From Lindgomyces ingoldianus (taxonomy: Eukaryota; Ascomycota; Dothideomycetes; Pleosporales; Lindgomycetaceae): a DNA stretch of 64,000 nucleotides. Numbering within the stretch: position 1 is the first letter of the stretch; each line of letters begins with the position of its first letter. Under the pieces are notes generated by a model. That model had not been told where the DNA came from. It was given only the letters and a program-made list of their open reading frames with translations, and searched no databases. A program made the translations under genes and the position numbers. Below are positions 53,906-64,000 of this stretch, piece after piece. Where the stretch lies: assembly GCF_010093535.1 (NCBI RefSeq), contig NW_022985165.1, positions 1,905,642 to 1,969,641 on the forward strand, in the 5' to 3' direction.

Positions 53906-54485
53906 ACTAAGTTGTTAATAATATTTATAGTAAGTAGTTATATTAGCTTAGTTAAACTATTTACATAATTGTTGCAACTGCTAATTAGAGAGCAATAAGA
54001 AGCAAGTCTATTAACTATAAAAGGCTTATAGAGAGCCTGCCTATGTAGTAGAAGCTCTAGCGCTAAGTGTCTCAGGCTGCTTGTCTGAAACACAGGCGCG
54101 ACACTAGGACCATGTGCTCTCTTACGCAACAATAATTTTATATTATTATAACTTAGTTTAGCATAAAGTTAAACATTTTAAATAAGCTCTTTTTAATAAA
54201 AAGTGTTACTACTAGTGTAAAAAAGCTCTTTTACTTAAAGTTTTACTTAAGTATAATAGTAAAGCAGTCTTTTAGTTACTAAATAAAGTATATAAAGCAT
54301 ATAATTTCTAAGCTTAAAAAGATGCTAATAAAAAATCTTTATAACTTAAAAAAAAAATTAAAGCTTAAAAAAGCTAAAAAATTTAAATAAAAAAAAGGTA
54401 AAAAAAGTATATATACTAATTAAAAAAAAGTGTATAAAAGTAGTAGTAAAAAAAATCCATCTTTAAAAGCAGCGTGTTAAGGTAG
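53906..54485. other. Remainder of Fot1-like element I, with solo LTR N
   Basis: AT-rich, lysine-codon-rich sequence that probably continues the transposase C-terminus of I beyond copia M. It is interrupted by solo LTR N and ends at the target of element C. Confidence 0.5.
53970..54131. mobile_element. Solo LTR N
   Basis: 162 bp, TGTTGCAACTGC to TTACGCAACA, with ATAAT duplicated at 53965-53969 and 54132-54136. GC-normal amid AT-rich DNA. No relative in the window; orientation unknown. Confidence 0.82.
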
Positions 54486-55089
54486 TGTAAGGACAGGGCT
54501 CCGCACCACTCCGCCAATACAACCAAAAGGTACGAATAATCAACCAACGTTGATTTTCGGGTGCAGAATAGTATATATACCCGTCGCACGTAAGCACCAT
54601 CTCGGCCTTACACGTAAGCGCCATCCTGGCCTTACATTATCCCCCTTCTTAGCAGACGCATGTCCCAGGCGTCACATGACCTACCCGCAGCTCAGAGGCG
54701 CCTATGCGCATGTCTCGGTTACCGGCCAGAGGCTGACCACCTGCGGCCCAGAGGCGCGGGATAAATAACGACACAACGCTTAGTGGCCCACGCCAGCTAA
54801 GCCATATACACTAGACCTCCCAGCAGCTACAACGTGGCGCCAGAAGAGGCCGCCTCACGTTTCAGTCTAAAAACTGGCAAAGCTGTCCAAGGTGTGGGTC
54901 AAACGCGCGACTGTCCTCGTCGTTGGTTAATTATTATGTAAGGACAGGGCTCCGCACCACTCCGCCAATACAACTAAAAAGGTGCGAATAATCAACTAAC
55001 AGTTAATTATTGCGTACAGAATAGTATATATACCCGTCGCACGTAAGCACCATCTCGGCCTTACACGTAAGCGCCATCTCGGCCTTACA
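54486..55089 (-). mobile_element. Miniature LTR element C, complete (604 bp)
   Basis: LTRs 54486-54636 and 54937-55089; GGTAG duplicated at 54481-54485 and 55090-55094. The purine tract AAGAAGGGGGATAA (minus) beside the left LTR sets the minus orientation. The 300 bp interior is GC-rich and lacks a protein. Each LTR carries an extra 24-25 bp copy of its terminal segment. The LTR has a TATATA box suited to Pol II transcription. Confidence 0.92.
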
Positions 55090-55094
55090 GGTAG

Positions 55095-55474
55095 CTTAAA
55101 AAAAGAAAGTAAAGTTTACTTAAAAAGCTACTACATAACTTAAAAAGAACATCTAATTAGCAAAAAAAAAGTTAAGAAGAAGGCCTTTACACTAATTACT
55201 AGTAATAAAAATAAGAAGAAAGATTATATTAAAAATAAATTAGTTATAAAGGTTGCTACGCCTACTCTAGCCTAAAGTTAACATAGCAGGTAGATTAACC
55301 TTTTTAAAAGGTTTTTTATATAATAGATTAATTAATTAGTAAGCTTTCCTTATAACTTTAGAAAACTGCTTTATTTTATAAGCTCTATAGAGCTATACAG
55401 CTTTAAAAGTTAATAGGGGTAACATCTTAAAATTGTGCGTTACAAGGGGCCGTGTGTTAGGCGATGAAACACGG
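55095..55474 (+). other. Right end of Fot1-like element I
   Basis: AT-rich sequence rich in lysine codons on the plus strand, as in the C-terminal tail of Fot1 transposases, then the inverted end of I. No intact frame. Confidence 0.5.
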
Positions 55475-56333
55475 TACCACGCGGCGCCTATGACCTGGGG
55501 TTTTCAGTTAGTGTCGGGAAACCAAAGTGTGAAGAAACCTCAAATAGGTGTGGCTGCTTAGTGGCTTGACACATACCGGACTCGCGTCCGCGACGCTCCC
55601 CGCAATGATGATGTCCGCCCCCTCTTTTAGTCCTTTCACGATTTCTCTGGCGCCAAGATAGGCGTTTGCACTGATGACCGGCTTGTTGCCTTTTTTGAGG
55701 AGATCGAGGGTGTGATTTGCGTGGTGGACTTCACTATTGTCGGAATCGAGATGGGGTGGGAGTCCTTTGCTGCGGATGTCTTTAATCTTGTTGATGAGGT
55801 TGTCGCCGAGGACGTAGGCGACTTTCAATAGTAGGTTTTTCTTCGTGACCTGAGACCTCCGTCAACGCCTAGAAGGATGCAATAAGCATGATCTACCCAC
55901 CAACTGATGCACTTTCTCAGACAATCCTTTGGGTTTGTGCGCACCACCATTGATAATCACTTTTATCCGTTTCTGCGCTAGGATGTCAATTGTCTGTTGG
56001 ATTCCATCCCATGCTGTCTCTTCCCATCCAGCGGCGTGCGCTTGTGCATTTTCCGCGATGTTGACTTCTATCGTAGATGTGAGCTTCTATGAACATGTAG
56101 GGCAATTCGGGCCCTAACCAGCAAGGTAATCACCCGTAATAAAATCTACATCTCCCAACTCCGCTCGATATCTCATATGATATCTAGGGTCGGCTACTTC
56201 GACGTCAGCCAATGTACGGAAGCTAGATCGTGTGTCGTGCAACCTCACCTTTAAAACCCGAGCAATTCGCGATCCTAGTGGGCCTCGTGCCACGCGCCTT
56301 CGTCCATCTCGTCACGTATCCTAGAGAAGCCAT
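55475..56333 (-). pseudogene. AtuA-like (DUF1446) gene, fragment 1: N-terminal part
   Basis: Start of the split gene. Likely exons on the minus strand: 56333-56249, 56193-56119, 56067-55901, 55849-55577 and 55494-55475, with short GT-AG introns. The spliced reading gives RPTRIANCSGFK, YRAELGDVDFITGDYLAE, VNIAENAQAHAAGWEE, RIKVIINGGAHKPKGL, KVAYVLGDNL, NAYLGAREIVKGLKEGADII and AGSVADASP, then VIGAAW at the cut by element I. This is the conserved N-terminal half of AtuA-family proteins, named after the bacterial acyclic terpene utilisation cluster. No stop is seen in these exons; the promoter may still fire and give a truncated product of about 200 residues. Start ATG at 56333 is the nearest in frame; an earlier one is possible. 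Confidence 0.9.
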
Positions 56334-56797
56334 TCGGAAGAGCGAAATGCCGACGTCTCGTTGTCTCGTACTCAAAGCAATGATTGGGTTAGCCAAAAAA
56401 GAAATGTATAAGCATTGGCCGGCGCTGACGGGGCCTCTTTTAAGTTTCGGATCCTTTCAAGTCCTCCAGGCTTCTTCTTTTAAACATTTACCGAGGACAT
56501 ACAACAGATGAAGATTTTATCTTCCATCCGAAATCTCGTGAAACCCTCCTCTTTTCCTCTACCTTGCGGTTGCTTACGACTGCGGAGACAGTGCGGTGTT
56601 GATTGGCTAGGGGAATAACTCGAATTGATCGACTCGACTAAGGACCGAATCGACAGCGACGACCGCTACTCTAAATCCGAGGAATTTTGCCAAGGCCGCC
56701 GGTGTGCTACATGAATCGCTGACTTTAGCATATAAGAAAACCGCTGCATGTCCATAGATCAGGAGTACTGACGGAATATTAAAAGCTCTTCGTTAAA
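56334..56797. promoter_or_regulatory. Divergent promoter interval AtuA / CoA-transferase
   Basis: 464 bp between two divergent start codons. GC-normal, no repeat ends. Shared control of the pair is plausible; both families act on acyl-CoA or terpenoid-type catabolites. Confidence 0.45.
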
Positions 56798-58727
56798 ATG
56801 CCTTCCAATAGAGTAAACGGTTATATGAACGGACAAACGAATGGAGTAAGTGGCACTAAAGGCCCAACGGCCTACTCAATCCCTCAAGAAACAGCGAAGG
56901 TCTTCCAAGATGGTATCTTGAAGAACCCACTGATCGGTCCGAACCTTCCTAAGGAAATTGAAGAATGTGCAAAGAGGATCGAGTTTAAGGGAACCGATAA
57001 ACCCAGCATTCCAATCAATTGGCGGTTTGCGGAAAGTATCTCAGCTTTGAAAGGATTGGAAGCTGCGATGATCAATGTCCTTCTGAAGAAAAAGTATGGA
57101 GTAGAGCCTCAGAAGGCTGTCATCAATACGTAAGCCCTCATCATAGCATTTGAAGCCAAAAGTGTGCTGATTGGAAGTTAGAGACCACGCACAGCTCTTC
57201 ATCATGTCGATTCTGCTTAATACAATCGACCCTGACGGCGAAGCGCTCACGTTCGCCAAAGCCGCCTCACCTGCTTACGCAAAGTACTTCAAGAACACTG
57301 ATCTGCACGGAATGCAAGCGAGCACCTATCGAACGTCAGCTACCAACATTTATCGTTGTAAGGATGGGCGCTACTTTCACTTGCATGGAAGCATGGACTC
57401 CGAACTAACACAAAAGAGCCTTGGGCTCCCTCACGATTTCGAGCACGCTCCGGAGGAGTCATGGCAGCCGTATGTGAACAAGGTGGCGCAAATCGATTCT
57501 GTAGAAATGCAGAATTTGGCCTCGGACGTTTATAAGCAAGCTGGCACTATTTGCTGGACGACAGAGGAGTTTAAGGAGAGTGAGCACGGCAAAGCGAATG
57601 CGCATATTGGCCTGTACGAAGTCCACGACGTTAAGAATGAAAGACAAACACCTTGCTGGTGGCCAGATTCGCCTCAGACGTCACCGCAACGACCTCTGGC
57701 GGGATTGAAAGTAGTTGACCTGACCCGAGTTATTGCTGCCCCGGCTGTAACTAGAGGGCTTGCTGAACTTGGTGCAAGCGTGATGAGGATCACAGCTTCA
57801 CACATTACTGACATGTCGTCTCTGCACTGCGATCTCAGCTGGGGGAAATGGAGCGCTCATCTCGATTTCCGAAGAGAAGAAGACCGGGAGAAGCTGCGAG
57901 TGCTCGTTCTAGAGGCGGATGTCGTCGTTCAAGGCTACCGACCAGGTGTCCTCGACAAATACGGATTCTCACTCGATAGACTCCTAGACCTCACCAACGA
58001 CCGCGAAAGGGGCTTGGTCGTCGTAAGAGAAAATTGCTACGGGTGGCAGGGTCCGTGGTATGTAGGCACCATTTGTTAGGAATTGAATCACATGTTGACT
58101 TTTTCAGGTCGTACAGATCTGGATGGCAGCAGATCTCAGACGCATGTTGTGGTGTATCGATGGAGTTCGGGAGATCGATGGGTAACAACGAGCCCGTAAC
58201 ACCCGTCTTTCCGAATTCCGACTTCTGTACTGGAGTTGCCGGAGTTATCGGAATCCTAAGTGCTCTCCTGAAGCGTGGAACCTATGGTGGATCATACAAA
58301 GTTGACGTACGCACCCCATCCATCTCTAATACCATTAGCAAACCACACTCACAAACATTTCCAGGTCGCGTTGAACTACTATTCACAATGGCTCGTGAAC
58401 AGCGTGGGCGTCTACCCCCCTGCCATCTGGGATGACGTCTGGACACGCAATGGGCGACAGGTCTTCCGCCACTACCACAACATGCAATATACCCTTCCCA
58501 AATTCCTAAAGATGCTGCAAGACAACTCTGGACATGTTATTTTCAACCCTGCTTTTTTCGAAAAGGTGCGATCAGGAGCGATTGGGAAGGACATTTTGAG
58601 ACCAATGCCCGTGATTCAGTTTCCAGAGGGGTTGGTACAGTTGCGGTTTAATGTTGGAACAAGGTCGAATGGAACGGATCTGCCGAAGTGGCCAGAGAAT
58701 CTGATGACGGAGGTTGTGTCAGAGTGA
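56798..58727 (+). CDS. CaiB/BaiF-family CoA-transferase
   Basis: Class III (formyl-CoA transferase type) enzyme that moves CoA between organic acids, or a racemase of the same fold. Exons 56798-57129, 57182-58057, 58108-58306 and 58365-58727 (introns 52, 50 and 58 bp) give 589 residues. Seen: an N-terminal half-domain with INWRFAESISALKGLEAAM; SPAYAKYFKNTDL, YRTSATNIYRCKDGRYFHLH; then a second repeat starting PLAGLKVVDLTRVIAAPAVT, LAELGASVMRIT, LSWGKWSAHLDFR, GYRPGVLDKYGFSLDRL, GWQGPWS, RSGWQQISDACCG and NSDFCTGVAGVIGILSALL. The duplicated two-domain layout is common in fungal members. Frame intact. Divergent from the broken AtuA gene, suggesting a former two-gene catabolic unit. Substrate unknown. 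Confidence 0.92.
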
Positions 58728-59141
58728 GATAGGCGAACCGGATGCCAAGGTATGTATGCAGTTGGGCGTAATGTCATTTTATTAGCCCATCATCATTTTC
58801 CCTTGTCCAAACAATTGTTGATAGGACAGCTGAACCTGACGCATGGGAGGTATGTTTAGAAATTTAAGGGTTCCCAAGCATGTAATATATTCTAATAATA
58901 ATTACACTTGTTAGAATTGAACCCTATTGTGACAGTGCTGCTTGTCAAGCTCCGCTGCTAGTCACATGATCGCACTAAGAACTAAGCAAGCGTGCAAGCG
59001 TGCTAGCGCCTTAGCGCAGCGCAAGCTTTTCTCTTGTAAAAGCCTTTACCTTCTTCTCTCCCTATTCTAGTAGAGCTAACTTGCTCTACCTTGCTCTACC
59101 TACTCTATACAATAGTAAAGACAGTGCTTATTATTATATTA
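58728..59141. other. 3' region of the CoA-transferase gene
   Basis: GC-normal to 59100 with short repeats (GCAAGCGTGCAAGCGTGCTAG near 58984). No gene seen. It ends at the next TA-flanked transposon end. Confidence 0.45.
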
Positions 59142-59410
59142 ACGTACCTTACAGGCGAGTTGGCCACACAGGCGAGTTAGCTACTCTGCTAAGACCCTAC
59201 TAAAATCATGCACTTACCTATTGTCGCATACAGCTATCCGTCTATATATATCCTTCTGCTGTGCTAGCTAGGAGGTTAACCTTTTAGCAAACGCAACACC
59301 TATAATACAACGCGATGTCTTAACAGCAACATAAGATAGAACTTTATAAAGAAGTTAGATTTTAGCTTACACTTTAAGCTATTAAATAAGATCTAATACT
59401 CGTTTTATAA
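59142..59410. mobile_element. Element E, left end fragment of a third related TIR family
   Basis: Starts ACGTACCTTACAGGCGAG after TA (59140-59141), with two GCGAGTT-type words at 17 bp spacing, and the shared CTAAGACCCTACTAAA. Interrupted by the solo D LTR at 59222-59298. No matching right end is found. Confidence 0.6.
59222..59298 (+). mobile_element. Solo LTR of miniature element D
   Basis: 77 bp, TGTCGCATACAG to AACGCAACA, with CCTAT duplicated at 59217-59221 and 59299-59303. Confidence 0.92.
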
Positions 59411-59412
59411 TA

Positions 59413-59938
59413 ACGTATTCTATAGGCAAGTTGCTTACACACCTAAGTTACTTACTTTTACTAAGACTCTACTAAACTACTTTTTTTACACTAATGTATT
59501 TTTAATAATACTACTTAGATGTGCTAAAAGAACTTTAAATATAGCTTATACTTTAGGCTTTTAAATAAAATATAACACTTTTAAAATAACATGCTATAGC
59601 TATGTATAAAGTTTTTTAAAAAAAATAATAAATAACTAACACACTAGATAACTTTTATAAGCTAATTTTATAGCTAACTTATAAAAGCTAAGTAATAATA
59701 AAAAGTAGGTAATTATTAAGCATATACTTAAGCTATATATGTAAGGATTTTTCTTTTAGCTAGTAGCTATAGCTAATATAGCTAATTCTTTACACACTAA
59801 GTGTAATCTAGGCTATGTTAGTATAAACTAGCCTAGTATGTTTATAAAGTATTATTTAAAGCTTAAAGTAAAGTTTTAGGTATAAGTATAGTTAGTAAAT
59901 ATCTAGCTTATTATAAAGCTTATCTTATTAAAGTTATA
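59413..59938. mobile_element. Palindromic element A7, left arm
   Basis: TA-flanked left end ACGTATTCTATAGGCAAG and about 525 bp of the left half, RIP-mutated. It stops at B3 (59939); only a short tail matching the arm end (61768-61800) lies beyond B3, so most of the right half is deleted. Confidence 0.7.
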
Positions 59939-61765
59939 ACGTACCTAACGGGTTAGCCGGCCACTTTTGCCAAGCCCCTACTAAAACCACCCTATTCTAG
60001 CGCAAAACAGCCTACTTTAGCCCTGTATAAAGCAATACAACACAAGATATTATTTAAAGTCTACTTCTACTACTTTTTTACACATACATAAGTTATGCCT
60101 AGTTTAATTACACTGCTTATATTACTTTTAACTTAGCTTACTTTTTTTAGCGCGCACTTGTGTCTTTAGCTTTTTTTTATTACTACGCGCTTTAAACTTT
60201 TTTAAAGTAGTTAAATAAGCTTTATTTTTAACTATTAAAGTTTTTTTACTTAAATTTACTTTCTTTTATGTAATCTATGTTATGTAGTAGCCTTATTTGC
60301 TGCTTAAAGCTCTATAATCTTCTTTTACACTAATACTAGCTTATGTGTAATAATTACTACCTCTTTTAAGACCTTTTTAAAGGCTTTTACTATAGATGTT
60401 AGTAAGCTATTTATATACCTTTAAATTTTTACTTTTATAAGTATTAATTATAACTTAAATTTAAAAGTATTACTTAGGGTTTACAACTACTAAAGCTTAT
60501 TATTAATAAGTAGTAGTAGTAATAAAGTACATAACTAGATATTAAAAGCTATTTTAACTTATTTTAAGTTAAATAAGACTAAACTAGCGCCTTAAAACTC
60601 TTTTTAAATATTACTAAAAGTAATTACTACATTATAAGTGTATATAAAGCATAGTAGAAACTTAAGTTTTATAATATAAGTAATTTAGTTACACATAAAA
60701 TCTTTAGCTTAGCGCTTATACACCTTCTTTAAAGGGGTAAAACAACCTACATTAAAAAGCTATAAAAAGTGTAATAAGTGTAAAAGCATGTAAATAGTAA
60801 TAATCTTATTTTTTTTATAGTACTACTAGAGATTAAGCAAGTTGTAGCTTTTATAGCTATTAATAATAAAAAGCTAATAAGTGCTTATAACTTTTTTTTA
60901 TATGCTTATTAAAGTGCTTTAACTACTGTAGCTTAAGCTTATTTATTATCTGGCTATTTTTAGAGACTATAATAACCTAGTTCTAAGGCAGATTCTTTTT
61001 TTTATACTAAGTAAAAAGGTAATAGTAGCCTTTAAAGATAATAAAAAGTAAAATAGCTTACTTTATTATATTAATACTTTAAATAACTATTATTTACTTT
61101 TTATTACTTTACTATATTACCTTTAGCTGTTTTTATTTTTTTTAAAGCTATAATAACTGCTCTAGTTAATATTTAGCCTATTATAAAGCTTAACTTATTA
61201 AAGTTATATATATTTTTATCTAAGATACTATACTTAGCTTTTATGTTAGCTACTAGGCAAAACTAGCTCTAGATAACTTTTAAATTTTTATAAAGTGCTT
61301 TTTTATAATTATACTTATAATTAAACTTTATTATAAACTTAAAGTAGTGCTTAACCTACATACTAGGCTAGTTTAAGCTAACCTAGCCTAGATTACACTC
61401 TACGCGTAAGAAATTAGCTATATTAGCTATAGCTGTAAGCTTAAAAAAAATCTACGTGTAATAAGCTTAAGTATATACTTAATAACTACTTTTTTTTTAA
61501 GCTTAGTTAGATTCTTTAATTTAGGCTAGCATTCTACTTATAAAGGCTATCTAGCGCGTTAATTACTTAGTGTTATATAAAAGACATTATAGATAGCTGT
61601 AGTATGTTATAAAAAAAGTTTAAGTCTTATTTAAAAGCTTAAAAAGTAAGCTATATCTAACATTCTTTAGAAGATTTAATCTAGTGTTGTTGTTAAGGCA
61701 TTATGTAGATAGGTAAAGTTTAGTAGGGGCTTAGTAAAAGTAGCTAGCTAACCTGTTAGGTACGT
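59939..61765 (-). mobile_element. Element B3, Pot2-like transposon (1827 bp)
   Basis: TA on both sides (59937-59938, 61766-61767). Near-full-length relative of B2, but each end has lost one of the two 17 bp-spaced GGCCGGCC-type words (left end goes from ACGGGTTAGCCGGCCAC directly to TTTTGCC). Transposase remnants on the minus strand, RIP-mutated. Confidence 0.83.
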
Positions 61766-61862
61766 TATTGTATTTTATTTAAAAGCTTAAAGTATAAGCT
61801 ATAACGTACTTCACAGGCAAGTTGCTTACACACCTAAGTTGCTTACTTTTACTAAGACTTTA

Positions 61863-62871
61863 TGTCGCGTACAGCTATCCGTCTACATATATCCTTCTGC
61901 TGTGCTAGCTGGGAGGTTGACCTTTTGGCAAACGCAACAGTTATGAGCCCGGTTCGCGGCGTAGTGTAGATGGTTAGCGCACGAAAATTTTCGCATCCCT
62001 GCTCTCCCTACTCCACCAGTAGGATCGCATTATGCCGGAGCACTGCGTGTTTGATTCCCACGCTCAGCAAAGAGCATTTAGGCAGTGCGCCTATTACAGA
62101 GGCTACCTTACTAGATCCGTCTCTAAGTTCTGTTGCTTGGGCGAAAGAGGAAGGGTGTGTTAAGGTTGTTTCACCATGTTTCACCTCTCTCGTTCCACGG
62201 TTCGAGCTGGGGGGTGTGTCGCGTATGTAAGGCCAGGATGGCGCTTACGTGTAAGGCCGAGATGGTGCTTACGTGCGACGGGTATATACTATTCTGCACC
62301 TAAAAATCAACGTTAGTTGATTATTCGTACCTTTTAGTTGTATTGGCGGAGTGGTGCGGAGCCCCGTCCTTACATAATAATCAACCAACAACAAGGACGG
62401 TCGCGCGTTCGACCCACACCTCGGACAGCTTTGCCAGTTTTTAGACTAAAACGTGAGGCGGCCTCTTCTAGCGCCACGTTGTTGCTGCTAGGAGGTCTAG
62501 TGTATATGGCTTAGCTGGCGTGGGCCACTGAGCGTTGCGTTGTGTTTATCCCGCGCCTCTAGGCCGCAGGTGGTCAGCCTCTGGCCGGTAACCGAGACAT
62601 GCGCATAGGCGCCTCTGAGCTGCGGGTAGGTCATGTGACGCCTGGGACATGCGTCTGCTAAGAAGGGGGATAATGTAAGGCCGAGATGGTGCTTACGTGC
62701 GACGGGTATATACTATTCTGCACCCGAAAATCAACGTTGGTTGATTATTCGTACCTTTTGGTTGTATTGGCGGAGTGGTGCGGAGCCCCGTCCTTACAGC
62801 GTACAGCTATCCGTCTACATATATCCTTCTGCTGTGCTAGCTGGGAGGTTGACCTTTTGGCAAACGCAACA
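61863..62871 (+). mobile_element. Miniature LTR element D, interrupted by C
   Basis: 5' LTR 61863-61939; interior from 61940; 3' LTR split by C (about 62217-62225 and 62799-62871). CTTTA duplicated at 61858-61862 and 62872-62876. The 5' LTR is followed at once by GTTATGAGCCC, complementary to the anticodon stem-loop of initiator tRNA-Met, the half-tRNA primer of copia elements. The purine tract GAGCTGGGGGGTG precedes the 3' LTR. No coding capacity. Confidence 0.92.
62226..62798 (+). mobile_element. Miniature LTR element C inserted in the 3' LTR of D
   Basis: 573 bp; LTRs 62226-62374 and 62674-62798; duplication GCGTA at 62221-62225 and 62799-62803. TATA box GGGTATATAC in each LTR; purine tract AAGAAGGGGGA before the 3' LTR. 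The 5' LTR has two copies of a 24 bp start unit (TGTAAGGCC..GCTTACG), the 3' LTR one. GC-normal, barely mutated. Confidence 0.92.
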
Positions 62872-63909
62872 CTTTACTAAACTACTTTTTTTATACTAAT
62901 ACATTTCTAACAACACTACTTAGATATGCTAAAAAATGTTAGATATAGCTTATACTTTACACTTTTAAATAAAATATAAAACTTTTAAAAAAAAATATGC
63001 TATAGCTATATATAAAGTTTTCTAAAAAATAATAAATAACTGTGGCACTAAATAACTTTTATAAGCTAATTTTATAGCTAACTTATAAAAGCTAAGTAAT
63101 AATAAAAAGTAGGTAATTATTAAGACTATACTTAAGCTATATACATAAAATTTTTTCTTTTAAATAGCATTTATAGTTAATATAGCTAATTTTTTATACA
63201 CTAAGTATAATCTAAGCTATATTAGTATAAACTAGCTTAGTATGTTTAGAAAGCATTATTTAAAGCTTAAAGTAATATTTAAGTGTAGTATAACTATAAA
63301 AACGCTTTTTATAAAAGTTTTAAAGTATTTTAAAGCAGGTTTAGCTTTATAAAGAATATTAAAGCTAAGTATAGCATTTAAAATAATAACATGTATAACT
63401 TTAGTAAAATAAGCTTTATTATAAGCTAAATATTTATTAACTATACTTATACTTAAAACTTTACTTTAAGCTTTAAATAACACTTTATAAACATACTAAG
63501 CTAGTTTATGCTAATATAGCCTAGATTACACTTAGTGTATAAAGAATTAGCTATATTAGCTATAAATGCTATTTAAAAAAAATTTATATATATAGGTTAA
63601 GTATTGTTTTAATAATTACCTACTTTTTATTATTATTTAGCTTTTATAAGTTAGCTATAGAATTAGCTTATAAAAGTTATTTAGTGCTATAGTTATTTAT
63701 TATCTTTTAAAAAACTTTATATATAGCTATAGTATATTTTTTTAAAAGTTTTATATTTTATTTAAAAGCTTAAAGTGTAAGCTATATCTAACATTTTTTT
63801 AGCACATTTAAGTAGTATTATTAGAAATATATTAGTGTAAAAAAAGTAGTTTAGTAGGGTCTTAGTAAAAGTAAGTAACTTAGGTGTGTAAGTAACTTGC
63901 CTGTAAAGT

Positions 63910-64000
63910 TGTCAGATATGCGCACCTACTGTCAAGACAGGAGGAACGTTTGACGAAAGCTGCTACATAGTACGAGCAATAAGCTCGAACAGTATGTTGC
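63910..64000. mobile_element. Possible start of another LTR element
   Basis: At the point where A8 is cut, GC-normal sequence begins TGTCAGATATGCGCACC and runs to the window end. TG at the break suggests an LTR, but the other end is outside. Confidence 0.35.

Larger units (their letters stand above)
42208..55474 (+). mobile_element. Fot1-like DNA transposon I, expanded to 13 kb by nested insertions
   Basis: Ends CCGTATTTCATCGCTTAACG (42208) and complement (55474), followed inward by CACGGCCCCTTGTAACGCAC, flanked by TA at 42206-42207 and 55475-55476. The plus strand holds a decayed Fot1-type transposase in pieces: 42290-42365 (NIDLIKAALALFKLLK..), 45470-46080 (KALPRGV..) and 47630-47970 (LVLDSYRLHVT.., TLQPLDVYMFKP). 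It resembles J in size class and end motif. Nested inside: A4 with a solo C LTR and B2, A5 with D, copia M, solo LTR N and element C. Confidence 0.85.
61804..63909. mobile_element. Palindromic element A8, carrying nested D and C
   Basis: Left end ACGTACTTCACAGGCAAG after TA. Minus D and its duplication it measures 1092 bp; the last few bases of the right end (after GTAAAGT) are cut by new sequence starting TGTCAGATATG at about 63910. Confidence 0.8.

Overview
The window is a filamentous ascomycete locus, probably Eurotiales. The evidence is short 49-63 bp GT-AG introns, a urea permease very close in sequence to what I know of Aspergillus nidulans UreA, and AT-rich repeats with the C-to-T/G-to-A decay of repeat-induced point mutation (RIP). 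Three intact protein genes sit in two GC-normal islands: a concentrative nucleoside transporter (3960-6094), a urea/H+ symporter (9116-11644) and a CaiB/BaiF-type CoA-transferase (56798-58727).

The rest, about 12-55 kb and 59-64 kb, is nested transposable elements. It was once one gene. Five exon-bearing fragments on the minus strand, at 56333-55475, 42207-42009, 36935-35887, 14409-14258 and 12146-12047, read in order as a single AtuA-family (DUF1446, acyclic-terpene-utilisation type) protein. Removing three DNA transposons (two Fot1-like, one Tc1-like) with one copy of each TA target duplication restores the reading frame exactly; a fourth element junction (14410/35886) is imprecise. The gene has therefore been spread over 44 kb. 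It also carries RIP-type stops and at least one small deletion. The ancestral order was nucleoside transporter, urea transporter, then AtuA (convergent with the urea transporter), then the CoA-transferase, divergent from AtuA across a 464 bp promoter interval.

Elements recognised: LTR retroelement O (553-2665); Fot1-like J (12147-14257); mariner-like composite K (14410-35886) containing Tc1-like L, palindromic elements A1/A2, Ty1/copia P (17932-26866), Ty3/gypsy F (27052-34645) and LTR remnant G; Tc1-like H (36936-42008); Fot1-like I (42208-55474) containing A4, A5, B2, Ty1/copia M, solo LTRs and two kinds of miniature LTR element (C and D); and a second cluster at 59142-64000 with B3, A7, A8, D and C. 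A 200-N assembly gap lies at 47971-48170.

The points most worth following are: the exploded AtuA gene; RIP that fades towards the outer edges of LTRs in two complete elements and one remnant; a family of 1099-1100 bp near-palindromes derived from a 1.86 kb Pot2-like transposon; three TIR families that share a 17 bp subterminal repeat period but differ in the repeated word; a 427 bp miniature copia-type element with 77 bp LTRs that shares its primer site and polypurine tract with the large copia P; and a 21 bp tandem array that encodes leucine heptads in the gag region of P.
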